Positions 1 through 9,219 of a stretch of 34,808 nt of DNA are shown here, piece by piece. The stretch comes from Xanthomonas arboricola (lineage in GTDB: Bacteria; Pseudomonadota; Gammaproteobacteria; Xanthomonadales; Xanthomonadaceae), in assembly GCF_003353015.1 (NCBI RefSeq), contig NZ_QREM01000009.1, positions 143,319-178,126 of the forward strand. Direction: 5' to 3'. A program made the translations under genes and the position numbers. Below the pieces are notes generated by a model. The model had not been told where the DNA came from and did no database searches. It saw nothing but the letters and a program-made list of their open reading frames with translations. Each line of letters begins with the position of its first letter. The first letter of the stretch is position 1.

Positions 1-449
1 TAACGCAAGGCGATCAACCGCAGGTTTCAAAGAGCTACCGACTCACTTTCTGGTGCGGTGCCCTCGCCGATTGCGGGACCGTGTGGCGGCATGGATGCCG
101 GCACCGAGCCAACATGGAGGGACTTGCGGCGTGTCCCGCGGGCGGTGAGGGCACCGCGCCCTCGACTGACTAGCTTTTGAGGGCACCGCGCCCTCAACCC
201 ACCAGGCTGTTGACTGTGCCGCAACGCCAGCCGGCAAATCCCAAGAACCCTTTCGCACGCAGCGCCAAGGGTTCACACGTCGTTGAACACATCACTGACC
301 GGCGACCGATCTACCGAACCTGATCTGCCGCGCAGGTTTCCACCGCTTCGGCCTAGCCGCTGCCTGTCCGCCGCCAGCCCTCCCCCGCGCAGGCCGCCGC
401 GCCCGCTTCGCGTGATCCCGCGCACAGCCGGCAAAAATCCGACGCGGGT
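1..449. other. Gene-free leader upstream of flgG
   Basis: No ORF here has coding character; the short ORFs on both strands overlap hairpin repeats and resemble no known family. In most Xanthomonas layouts flgF sits just before flgG, so the TAA at position 1 could be the end of that gene, but nothing upstream is visible to prove it. The stretch holds a perfect hairpin at 87-100, a GGGAC/GTCCC hairpin at 119-137 and two copies of a 17-bp palindromic repeat. It ends at the sigma-54 promoter at 450. Confidence 0.6.
87..195. repeat. Dispersed Xanthomonas-type intergenic repeat with hairpins
   Basis: The 17-mer GAGGGCACCGCGCCCTC occurs at 147-163 and again at 179-195, a 32-bp period. Each copy folds into a 6-bp stem with a 5-base loop. 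Upstream, 87-100 forms CGGCAT/ATGCCG and 119-137 forms GGGAC/GTCCC. Similar 'cgtgtcccgcgggcggtgag' blocks recur, as I remember them, between genes in Xanthomonas genomes. It could end transcription from upstream or stabilise a 3' end, but there is no T-tract. Confidence 0.6.
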
Positions 450-466
450 TTGGCACGCCGCGTGCA
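450..466 (+). promoter_or_regulatory. Sigma-54 (RpoN) promoter of flgGHIJKL
   Basis: TTGGCACG-N4-GTGCA matches the -24/-12 consensus TTGGCACG-N4-TTGCW except for one base. The invariant GG (452-453) and GC (464-465) are exactly 10 bases apart. The predicted start, about 12 bases after the GC, gives a leader of roughly 40 nt to flgG. It should be activated by FleQ with RpoN2, both encoded in this window. Confidence 0.82.
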
Positions 467-518
467 TATACCCAGCCGTGCCCGGAACACATCCCCGGGT
501 CTAACGAGGAATCGGGTC

Positions 519-1304
519 ATGAATCAGGCTTTGTGGGTCGCCAAAACCGGACTGGATGCGCAGCAGACGCGCATGTCGGTCATTTCCAACAACCTGGCCA
601 ATACCAATACCACCGGCTTCAAGCGCGACCGTGCGGCGTTCGAAGACCTGCTGTATCAGCAGGTGCGTGCACCGGGTGGGTCGACCTCGGCGCAGACCCA
701 GCTGCCGACCGGCCTGCAGCTGGGTACCGGCGTGCGCGTGGTGTCCACCTTCAAGGGCTTCGACCAGGGCAGCCAGCAGCAGACCGGCCGCGCGCTCGAC
801 GTGATGGTCAACGGCCGCGGCTTCTTCGAAGTGCAGATGCCCGACGGCACCTCGGCCTACACCCGCGACGGCACCTTCCAGATCAATGCGCAGGGCGAGC
901 TGGTCACCAATAGCGGCTATCCGCTGCAGCCGGGCATCCAGGTGCCGGAAGGCGCGCAGTCGCTGACCATCGGCAACGACGGCACCATCAGCGTGACGCT
1001 GGCCGGCCAGGCCGCCGCGCAGGAAATCGGTGCGTTGACGCTGACCGACTTCATCAATCCCTCGGGCCTGCAGTCCAAGGGCGAGAACCTGTTCGTGGAA
1101 ACCACCGCTTCGGGCCCCGCGCAGAACGGCACCCCCGGCCTCAATGGCCTGGGTACCACCGTGCAGGGCGCACTGGAGGGCAGCAACGTCAATACGGTGG
1201 AAGAGCTGGTGAGCATGATCGAGACCCAGCGCGCCTACGAAATGAATGCCAAGGCGATCTCCACCACCGACTCGATGCTCGGTTACTTGAACAACAACGT
1301 CTGA
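519..1304 (+). CDS. flgG: Flagellar distal rod protein FlgG
   Basis: FlgG forms the distal rod of the basal body, the drive shaft that passes through the P and L rings. The 261-residue product has the usual family length. Its N-terminus (MNQALWVAKTGLDAQQ followed by the NNLAN motif) and its C-terminus (NTVEELVSMIETQRAYEMNAK) are the paired helices that define rod/hook axial proteins. The reading frame runs further upstream to 450, but that stretch overlaps the sigma-54 promoter, and the ATG at 519 has a GAGGA ribosome site at 506-510, so 519 is chosen. It is the first gene of the flgGHIJKL unit; flgH follows after 38 bases. Confidence 0.97.
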   Translation: MNQALWVAKTGLDAQQTRMSVISNNLANTNTTGFKRDRAAFEDLLYQQVRAPGGSTSAQTQLPTGLQLGTGVRVVSTFKGFDQGSQQQTGRALDVMVNGRGFFEVQMPDGTSAYTRDGTFQINAQGELVTNSGYPLQPGIQVPEGAQSLTIGNDGTISVTLAGQAAAQEIGALTLTDFINPSGLQSKGENLFVETTASGPAQNGTPGLNGLGTTVQGALEGSNVNTVEELVSMIETQRAYEMNAKAISTTDSMLGYLNNNV

Positions 1305-1342
1305 TCGGCCCGCCGCTCGCCGCCCTCCCAGGAATCCACGCC

Positions 1343-3164
<1,822 letters not shown>

Positions 3165-3165
3165 C

Positions 3166-4344
3166 ATGCGTATCGCAGCCTCGCCCATTGATCTCAACCC
3201 GAGCACCAAGGCCGATCCCGCCAAGATCGACAAGGTCTCCCGTCAGCTCGAAGGCCAGTTCGCGCAAATGCTGGTCAAGAGCATGCGCGATGCCAGCTCC
3301 GGCGACCCGATGTTTCCTGGCGAAAACCAGATGTTCCGCGAGATGTACGACCAGCAGATGGCCAAGGCGCTGACCGACGGCAAGGGGCTGGGCCTGTCGG
3401 CGATGATCTCCAAGCAGCTGAGCGGCGACACCGGCGGCCCGGCATTGAACACCTCGCTCAACACCGCCGAGGCCGCCAAGGCCTATGCGCTGGTGGCCGG
3501 CAAGCGCGACGCCTCGTTGCCGCTGCCGGTCCGCGACGCGGCTGCGGGCAGCGTCGGCGCCGGCAGTGGCAGCGCGGCAGGCATCGGCGCAGGCGGCCTG
3601 GGCGGCATCGGCATGAGCCAGGTGCTGGACCTGATCGCCGGACGTACCGGCAGCAACGAGGCCGGCAGCGACGATGCGGCCGCACTGAGCTGGCCCTCGG
3701 CCAACGATCGCTGGAGCGATGTCGCTGTCAGCGATGCCGCCGATGCCAGTGCCGCGGTCAATGCGAGCGCGGCGAGCAGCGCCGCGGCCAGCCTCGGCGA
3801 GCGCACCCCGGAAGGCTTCGTCGCCAAGATCTGGACGCATGCGCAGAAGGCCGCGCGCGAACTGGGCGTGGATCCGCGTGCGCTGGTCGCGCAGGCCGCG
3901 CTGGAAACCGGCTGGGGCCGTCGCGGCATCGGCAACGGCGGCGATTCCAACAACCTGTTCGGCATCAAGGCCACCGGCTGGAACGGCGCCAGGGTCACCA
4001 CCGGCACCCACGAGTACGTCAATGGCGTCAAGACCACCGAAACCGCCGATTTCCGTGCCTACGGCTCGGCCGAGGAAAGCTTTGCCGACTACGTGCGGCT
4101 GCTGAAGAACAACAGTCGCTACCAGCCCGCACTGCAGGCCGGCACCGATATCAAGGGTTTTGCACGCGGCTTGCAACAGGCTGGATACGCCACCGATCCG
4201 GGCTATGCCGCCAAGATCGCGGCGATCGCCAACGGTCCGACCATCGACCGTGCGGTAGCCGCGATCGGCAGCGCGGCGGCCGACCTGTCCAACCGCTATG
4301 CCAGCACCGCCGAGCCTGCCGGGCTCGGCACCATCCGTCGTTGA
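3166..4344 (+). CDS. flgJ: Flagellar rod-cap and peptidoglycan hydrolase FlgJ
   Basis: FlgJ caps the growing rod and opens the peptidoglycan so the rod can pass. The 392-residue product is the two-domain form. Residues about 22-85 are the rod-binding domain (QLEGQFAQMLVKSMRDA, with FREMYDQQMA). A low-complexity Gly/Ala/Ser linker covers roughly 120-210. Residues about 213-360 are a glucosaminidase-type hydrolase domain with the catalytic glutamate Glu-247 in LETGWG, followed by SNNLFGIKA. It has no signal peptide, as expected for export through the flagellar apparatus. The linker makes it longer than the roughly 315-residue enterobacterial protein. A strong GGAGGTGA site lies inside the end of flgI. 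Confidence 0.96.
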   Translation: MRIAASPIDLNPSTKADPAKIDKVSRQLEGQFAQMLVKSMRDASSGDPMFPGENQMFREMYDQQMAKALTDGKGLGLSAMISKQLSGDTGGPALNTSLNTAEAAKAYALVAGKRDASLPLPVRDAAAGSVGAGSGSAAGIGAGGLGGIGMSQVLDLIAGRTGSNEAGSDDAAALSWPSANDRWSDVAVSDAADASAAVNASAASSAAASLGERTPEGFVAKIWTHAQKAARELGVDPRALVAQAALETGWGRRGIGNGGDSNNLFGIKATGWNGARVTTGTHEYVNGVKTTETADFRAYGSAEESFADYVRLLKNNSRYQPALQAGTDIKGFARGLQQAGYATDPGYAAKIAAIANGPTIDRAVAAIGSAAADLSNRYASTAEPAGLGTIRR

Positions 4345-4355
4345 GGTAAACGCCC

Positions 4356-6230
4356 ATGTCCATCATGTCCACCGGGACCAGTGCGCTGATCGCCTTCCAA
4401 CGGGCGTTGTCGACCGTTAGCCATAACGTCGCCAACATCAATACCGAAGGCTACAGCCGCCAGCGCGTGGAATTTGCAACGCGCACGCCCACCGACATGG
4501 GCTACGCGTTCGTGGGCAATGGCGCCAAGATCACCGACGTCAGCCGGGTGGCCGACCAGCTGGCCACCTCGCGCCTGCTCGACAGCGGCGGCGAGCTCTC
4601 GCGGCTGCAGCAGCTGTCCTCGCTGTCCAACCGCGTCGACAGCCTGTACTCCAACACCGCCACCAACGTGGCCGGGCTGTGGTCGAACTTCTTCGACTCC
4701 ACCAGCGCGGTCTCGTCCAATGCCTCGTCCACGGCCGAGCGGCAGAGCATGCTCGACAGCGGCAATTCGCTGGCCACGCGCTTCAAGCAGCTCAACGGGC
4801 AGATGGACAGCCTGAGCAACGAGGTCAACGGCGGCCTGACCTCCTCGGTGGACGAAGTCAATCGCCTGACCCAGCAGATCGCCAAGATCAACGGCACCAT
4901 CGGCAGCAGCATCGACAGCGCCTCGCCCGACATGCTCGACCAGCGTGACGCGCTGGTGTCCAAGCTGGTCGGCTACACCGGCGGCACCGCGGTGATGCAG
5001 GACGGCGGCTTCATGAATGTTTTCACCGCCGGCGGCCAGGCCCTGGTAGTGGGGACCACCTCCTCCAAGCTGACCACCGTCGCCGACCCGTATCAGCCGA
5101 CCAAGCTGCAGGTGGCGATGCAGACCCAGGGCCAGAATGTCAGCCTCAGCACCAGCTCGCTGGGCGGGCAGATCGGCGGCCTGCTGGAGTTCCGGACCAG
5201 CGTGCTGGAGCCGACCCAGGCCGAACTCGGTCGCCTGGCGGTGGGCATGGCCAGCACCTTCAACGCCGGTCACGCGCAAGGCATGGACCTGTACGGCGCG
5301 ATGGGCGGCAACTTCTTCAACATCGGCACGCCCAGCGCCGCCGCCAATCCCGGCAATACCGGCAGCGCGTCGCTGAGTGCCAGCTTCAGCAACATGGCGG
5401 CGGTGGATGGGCAGAACGTCACGCTCAGCTTCGACGGTGCTGCCTGGAAGGCCACCAACGCCAGCACCGGCTCGGCGGTGCCGATCAGCGGCACCGGCAC
5501 GCCGGCCAATCCGCTGGTGCTCAATGGCGTCAGCCTGGTGGTCGGCGGCACGCCGGCCAACGGCGACAAGTTCCTGCTGCAGCCCACCGCGGGGCTGGCC
5601 GGCAGCCTGTCGGTGGCCATCACCGACCCCTCGCGGATCGCTGCGGCCACCCCGGTCAAGGCCGCCGCCACGCTCGCCAACCTGGGCACCGGCAAGATCA
5701 GCGACGTCAAGGTCACCAACGCGCAGAACCCGGCGCTGCTGACCCCGGCCTCGGTGGAGTTCATCGACGCCAACCAGTACACCATCGACGGCAACGGGCC
5801 ATTCGCCTATACCGCCGGCCAGACCATCAGCGCCAACGGCTGGAGCTTTGCGCTGGATGGCGCGCCCAAGGCCGGCGACAGCTTCGCCGTCGGCCCCACC
5901 GGCGCCGGTTCCAGCGACAACGGCAACGTCAAGCTGCTGGCCAAGATCGACGACGCCAAGGCGCTCAGCGGCGGCACGGTCACGCTCAACGGCGCGCTCT
6001 CGGGCCTGACCACCTCGGTCGGCTCGGCTGCGCGCGCGGCCAGTTACGCCTCGGACGCGCAGAAGGTCATCAACGACCAGGCGCAGGCCAGCCGCGACTC
6101 GATTTCCGGCGTCAACCTCGATGAGGAAGCCGCCAACATGCTCAAGCTGCAGCAGGCCTACCAGGCCGCCGCACAGATGATTTCCACCGCCGACACCATC
6201 TTCCAAGCCATCCTGGGCGCCGTACGCTGA
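4356..6230 (+). CDS. flgK: Hook-filament junction protein FlgK (HAP1)
   Basis: FlgK is the first junction protein joining the hook to the filament. The 624-residue product has the canonical axial N-terminus (STGTSALIAFQRALSTVSHNVANINTEGYSRQRVEF, given here only as the region at residues about 5-40) and a C-terminus with the SGVNLDEEAANMLKLQQAYQA block, the two helices that polymerise. The central part, rich in Ala, Gly, Ser and Thr, is the variable exposed domain. TGAGGT lies ahead of the ATG. The stop shares its last base with the start of flgL (TGATG), a sign of coupled translation and of the 1:1 junction proteins being made together. Confidence 0.96.
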   Translation: MSIMSTGTSALIAFQRALSTVSHNVANINTEGYSRQRVEFATRTPTDMGYAFVGNGAKITDVSRVADQLATSRLLDSGGELSRLQQLSSLSNRVDSLYSNTATNVAGLWSNFFDSTSAVSSNASSTAERQSMLDSGNSLATRFKQLNGQMDSLSNEVNGGLTSSVDEVNRLTQQIAKINGTIGSSIDSASPDMLDQRDALVSKLVGYTGGTAVMQDGGFMNVFTAGGQALVVGTTSSKLTTVADPYQPTKLQVAMQTQGQNVSLSTSSLGGQIGGLLEFRTSVLEPTQAELGRLAVGMASTFNAGHAQGMDLYGAMGGNFFNIGTPSAAANPGNTGSASLSASFSNMAAVDGQNVTLSFDGAAWKATNASTGSAVPISGTGTPANPLVLNGVSLVVGGTPANGDKFLLQPTAGLAGSLSVAITDPSRIAAATPVKAAATLANLGTGKISDVKVTNAQNPALLTPASVEFIDANQYTIDGNGPFAYTAGQTISANGWSFALDGAPKAGDSFAVGPTGAGSSDNGNVKLLAKIDDAKALSGGTVTLNGALSGLTTSVGSAARAASYASDAQKVINDQAQASRDSISGVNLDEEAANMLKLQQAYQAAAQMISTADTIFQAILGAVR

Positions 6231-7435
6231 TGACCGACCGTATCTCCACCAGCATGATGTACAGCCAGTCGGTGTCGTCGATGACGGCAAAGCAGTCCCG
6301 GCTGAACCAGATCCAGGCCCAGCTCGCCAGCGGGCAGCGCCTGGTCACCGCCAAGGACGACCCGGTCGCCGCCGGCACCGCCGTTGGACTGGATCGCGCG
6401 CTGGCGGCGATCACGCGCTTCGGCGAGAACGCCACCAACGTGCAGAACCGGCTCGGCCTGCAGGAAAACGCCCTGGCGCAGGCCGGCGACAAAATGGCGC
6501 GCGTCACCGAATTGGCGGTGCAGGCCAACAATTCCTCGCTCAGCCCCGACGACCGCAAGGCGATCGCCTCGGAACTGACCGCGCTGCGCGACAGCATGGT
6601 CAGCCTGGCCAACAGCACCGATGGCACCGGGCGCTACCTGTTCGGCGGCAGCGCCGATGGCAGCGCGCCGTTCATCAAGAGCAGTGGCGGCGTCACCTAC
6701 AACGGCGACCAGACCCAGAAACAGGTCGAAGTGGCGCCGGACACCTTCGTCAGCGACAGCCTGCCCGGCAGCGAGATCTTCATGCGTATCCGCACCGGCG
6801 ACGGCACCGTGGATGCGCACCCGGACAATGCCAATACCGGCACCGGCCTGCTGCTGGATTTCAGCCGCGATGCCAGCACCGGCAGCTGGAACGGCGGCAG
6901 CTACAGCGTGCAGTTCACCGCCGCCGACACCTACGAGGTGCGCGACAGCACCAATACGGTGGTCGGGACCGGCACCTACAAGGACGGCGAGGACATCAAC
7001 GCCGCCGGCGTGCGCATGCGCATCAGCGGCGCACCGGCGGTGGGCGACAGTTTCCAGATCGGCGCCTCCACCACCAAGGACGTGTTCTCCACCATCGACG
7101 ACCTGGTCGGCGCGCTCAACTCCGACACCCAGACCCCGCCGCAGAAGGCGGCGATGATCAACACGCTGCAGTCGTCGATGCGCGACATCGCACAGGCCTC
7201 GTCCAAGATGATCGATGCGCGCGCCTCCGGCGGTGCGCAGCTGTCGGCGATCGATAACGCCAATTCGCTGCTCGAATCCAACGAGGTCACCCTCAAGACC
7301 ACGCTGTCGTCGATCCGCGATCTGGATTTCGCCTCGGCGCTGGGGCACTACGAACTGGAGAAGGCCTCGTTGCAGGCCGCTCAAACGATTTTTCAGCAGA
7401 TGCAGTCGTCGTCGTTGTTCAACCTGATCCGCTGA
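6230..7435 (+). CDS. flgL: Hook-filament junction protein FlgL (HAP3)
   Basis: FlgL is the second junction protein, between FlgK and the flagellin filament. The 401-residue product is flagellin-like at both ends: the N-terminal helix (RISTSMMYSQSVSSM, then LASGQRLVTAKDDPVAAG) and the C-terminal helix (LDFASALGHYELEKASLQAAQ). The middle is a variable surface domain. The start overlaps the flgK stop by one base. It is the last gene of the flgG unit; a 9-bp perfect hairpin begins 6 bases after the stop. Confidence 0.96.
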   Translation: MTDRISTSMMYSQSVSSMTAKQSRLNQIQAQLASGQRLVTAKDDPVAAGTAVGLDRALAAITRFGENATNVQNRLGLQENALAQAGDKMARVTELAVQANNSSLSPDDRKAIASELTALRDSMVSLANSTDGTGRYLFGGSADGSAPFIKSSGGVTYNGDQTQKQVEVAPDTFVSDSLPGSEIFMRIRTGDGTVDAHPDNANTGTGLLLDFSRDASTGSWNGGSYSVQFTAADTYEVRDSTNTVVGTGTYKDGEDINAAGVRMRISGAPAVGDSFQIGASTTKDVFSTIDDLVGALNSDTQTPPQKAAMINTLQSSMRDIAQASSKMIDARASGGAQLSAIDNANSLLESNEVTLKTTLSSIRDLDFASALGHYELEKASLQAAQTIFQQMQSSSLFNLIR

Positions 7436-7441
7436 TTTGCA

Positions 7442-7463
7442 GCAGAAAACCGCTGTTTTCTGC
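7442..7463 (+). terminator. Hairpin ending the flgGHIJKL unit
   Basis: GCAGAAAAC (7442-7450), loop CGCT, GTTTTCTGC (7455-7463) form a perfect 9-bp stem 6 bases after the flgL stop. The A-run on one arm and T-run on the other would suit ending transcription in either direction, but there is no separate T-tract after the stem. Confidence 0.6.
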
Positions 7464-7526
7464 ACGCCTGCGCGCGCGCACCTGCGCAGGCCGACGGAGT
7501 TTATTCGTCAAAATTTATACCAACGC

Positions 7527-7553
7527 TAAAGATCCACGGGGTGCTGCCGAATA
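7527..7553 (+). promoter_or_regulatory. Sigma-28 (FliA) promoter P1 of fliC
   Basis: TAAA (7527-7530), 15 bases, then GCCGAATA (7546-7553) matches the FliA consensus TAAA-N15-GCCGATAA closely. The expected start near 7560 gives a leader of about 190 nt to the fliC ATG. The flanking CGCTAAAG is shared with the second fliC site and the fliD site, which supports recognition by one factor. Confidence 0.72.
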
Positions 7554-7752
7554 AACCAAACCCCTTGCTACACAACGCTTCCGTATTTCGTCCTGCAGCA
7601 GAAAGACAGCAAAAAAACACTGGATTTCGCTAAAGGTTCCCGACGCAACGCCGTTATTCATCTCAGCAGCGGCAACGGCCAACTTGATGGCCCCCCTGCG
7701 GAGGCTCCGGGCAAGTCCCCCTTGCCGGAAAAATCGCTTAGGAGAAATCAAA
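7554..7752 (+). other. Long untranslated leader of fliC
   Basis: No gene lies between flgL and fliC (317 bases). After P1 and P2 the leader holds a GGAGGCTCC inverted repeat near 7699-7708, a GGA in CCGGAAAAA and a TAGGAGA ribosome site at 7739-7745. GGA motifs in or near hairpins, one of them the ribosome site, are the usual targets of RsmA/CsrA repressors; this is inference only. Confidence 0.4.
7631..7657 (+). promoter_or_regulatory. Second sigma-28-like promoter P2 of fliC
   Basis: TAAAGGTT, 11 bases, then GCCGTTAT (7650-7657) has exactly the FliA spacing and two mismatches in the -10 element. It lies 104 bases after P1 and would give a leader of about 90 nt. Either site alone could be the active promoter; the sequence does not decide between them. 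Confidence 0.6.
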
Positions 7753-8952
7753 ATGGCACAGGTAATCAACACCAACGTAATGTCGCTGAACGCTCAGCGT
7801 AACCTCAACACCAGCAGCGCGAGCATGTCGACGAGCATCCAGCGTCTGTCCTCGGGTCTGCGCATCAACAGCGCCAAGGACGACGCCGCAGGTCTGGCGA
7901 TCTCCGAGCGTTTCACCACGCAGATCCGCGGCCTGGACGTTGCCTCGCGCAACGCCAACGACGGTATCTCGCTGGCCCAGACCGCTGAAGGCGCGATGGT
8001 CGAAATCGGCAGCAACCTGCAGCGTATCCGCGAGCTGTCGGTGCAGTCGTCCAACGCCACCAACTCGCCGACCGACCGTGACGCGCTGAACTCCGAAGTC
8101 AAGCAGCTCACCGCCGAAATCGACCGCGTCGCCAACCAGACCAACTTCAACGGCACCAAGCTGCTGAACGGCGACTTCTCCGGCGCGCTGTTCCAGGTCG
8201 GCGCCGACGCCGGCCAGACCATCGGCATCAACAGCATCGTCGACGCCAACGTCGATTCGCTGGGCAAGGCCAACTTCGCTGCCGCCGTCTCCGGCGCCGG
8301 CGTGACCGGCACCTCCACCGCCTCCGGCTCGATCAGCGGCATGAGCCTGTCGTTCAAGGACGCCAGCGGCGCGTCCAAGAGCATCACCATCGCGGACGTC
8401 AAGGTCGGCGTCGGCGAGAGCGCTGCCGACGTGAACAAGAAGGTGGCTGCGGCGATCAACGACAAGCTCGACCAGACCGGCATGTACGCCTCGATCAAGA
8501 GCGACGGTTCGGTGCAGATCGAATCGCTGAAGGCTGGCCAGGACTTCACCTCGCTGACCGCCGGCACCTCCAGCGCCGCAGGCATCACCGTCGGCGCCGG
8601 CATCACCACCGCCTCGGCCGCTTCCGGCTCCGCCGCCTCGACCCTGAGCAGCCTGGACATCTCCACGTTCTCCGGCTCGCAGAAGGCCCTGGAAATCGTC
8701 GACAAGGCGCTGACCGCGGTCAACTCCTCGCGCGCCGACATGGGTGCGGTGCAGAACCGCTTCACCTCCACCATCGCCAACCTGAGCGCTACCTCGGAAA
8801 ACCTGTCGGCCTCGCGTAGCCGTATCCGCGACACCGACTACGCCAAGGAAACCGCCGAGCTGACCCGCACGCAGATCCTGCAGCAGGCCGGTACCGCGAT
8901 GCTGGCCCAGGCCAAGTCGGTTCCGCAGAACGTGCTGAGCCTGCTGCAGTAA
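7753..8952 (+). CDS. fliC: Flagellin FliC
   Basis: FliC is the filament subunit, exported by the flagellar type III apparatus and capped by FliD. The 399-residue product has conserved N-terminal (MAQVINTNVMSLNAQRNL, residues 1-18) and C-terminal (ILQQAGTAMLAQAKSVPQNV and the terminal LSLLQ) D0/D1 helices, with a short Ser/Thr/Ala-rich centre at about 190-310 that offers likely O-glycosylation sites. The flg22 epitope seen by plant FLS2 starts at Gln-30 and includes Asp-43. The frame is open from 7684, but the conserved family start and GGAGA at 7741-7745 fix the ATG at 7753. It stands alone between FliA-type promoters and an intrinsic terminator. Confidence 0.98.
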   Translation: MAQVINTNVMSLNAQRNLNTSSASMSTSIQRLSSGLRINSAKDDAAGLAISERFTTQIRGLDVASRNANDGISLAQTAEGAMVEIGSNLQRIRELSVQSSNATNSPTDRDALNSEVKQLTAEIDRVANQTNFNGTKLLNGDFSGALFQVGADAGQTIGINSIVDANVDSLGKANFAAAVSGAGVTGTSTASGSISGMSLSFKDASGASKSITIADVKVGVGESAADVNKKVAAAINDKLDQTGMYASIKSDGSVQIESLKAGQDFTSLTAGTSSAAGITVGAGITTASAASGSAASTLSSLDISTFSGSQKALEIVDKALTAVNSSRADMGAVQNRFTSTIANLSATSENLSASRSRIRDTDYAKETAELTRTQILQQAGTAMLAQAKSVPQNVLSLLQ

Positions 8953-8978
8953 TCGGCAGCGGTTGGCAGCACGTCCAG

Positions 8979-9004
8979 AGCCCCTCTCCGGAGGGGCTTT
9001 TTTT
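8979..9004 (+). terminator. Intrinsic terminator of fliC
   Basis: AGCCCCTC (8979-8986), loop TCCG, GAGGGGCT (8991-8998) form a perfect 8-bp stem followed at once by a run of seven T (8998-9004). This is a textbook rho-independent terminator 26 bases after the stop. A weaker GTGGCCG/CGGCCGC hairpin follows at 9005-9027. Confidence 0.93.
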
Positions 9005-9083
9005 GTGGCCGCGGTTTTTTCGGCCGCAGCGTTTGGCACGGTCGCGCAGCACGGTTTGTTGGCGCGGGGTTTTTGATGCAGTG

Positions 9084-9100
9084 GCGGCATGGAAATTGCA
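9084..9100 (+). promoter_or_regulatory. Possible sigma-54 promoter of fliD
   Basis: GCGGCATG-GAAA-TTGCA has a perfect -12 element and the exact GG-N10-GC spacing (9086-9087, 9098-9099), but the -24 element has three mismatches. If used, fliD would be read from two different sigma factors. It lies 37 bases upstream of the sigma-28 site. Confidence 0.42.
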
Positions 9101-9136
9101 TCATCCAGCCTCGTGAGCGACACGGGTCGCCGCCGC

Positions 9137-9163
9137 TAAAGTCCACCCGGATGCGGCCGATAC
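9137..9163 (+). promoter_or_regulatory. Sigma-28 (FliA) promoter of fliD
   Basis: TAAA (9137-9140), 15 bases, then GCCGATAC (9156-9163) differs from the consensus in the last base only. The CGCTAAAG context matches both fliC promoters. The predicted start near 9170 gives a leader of about 50 nt. Confidence 0.78.
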
Positions 9164-9180
9164 CCGTCTCGTCATCCCAT

Positions 9181-9201
9181 GCGTCCATCTTTTGTGGACG
9201 C
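9181..9201 (+). promoter_or_regulatory. Hairpin in the fliD leader
   Basis: GCGTCCA (9181-9187), loop TCTTTTG, TGGACGC (9195-9201) make a perfect 7-bp stem ending 6 bases before the GAGGA ribosome site at 9208-9212. It lies inside the transcript expected from the sigma-28 promoter, so it may tune translation or protect the 5' end. It has no T-tract after it and is not a terminator. Confidence 0.5.
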
Positions 9202-9219
9202 CCAGACGAGGAATGCAAC

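Noticed and set aside
147-195. CRISPR-like array of two 17-bp repeats
   Set aside because: There are only two copies, each self-palindromic, with a 15-base spacer and no cas genes; it fits dispersed intergenic repeats better.
283-504. 73-codon open frame on the plus strand before flgG
   Set aside because: Pro/Arg/Ala-rich translation, no ribosome site, and it runs through the sigma-54 promoter.
4296-6290. 664-codon open frame on the minus strand over flgK
   Set aside because: Gly/Ala/Arg/Val-rich translation with no recognisable domain, fully inside flgK; a composition artefact.
9034-9050. TTGGCACG motif upstream of fliD as a sigma-54 site
   Set aside because: The GG and GC are only 9 bases apart instead of 10, and the -12 element is poor; the site at 9084 has correct spacing.
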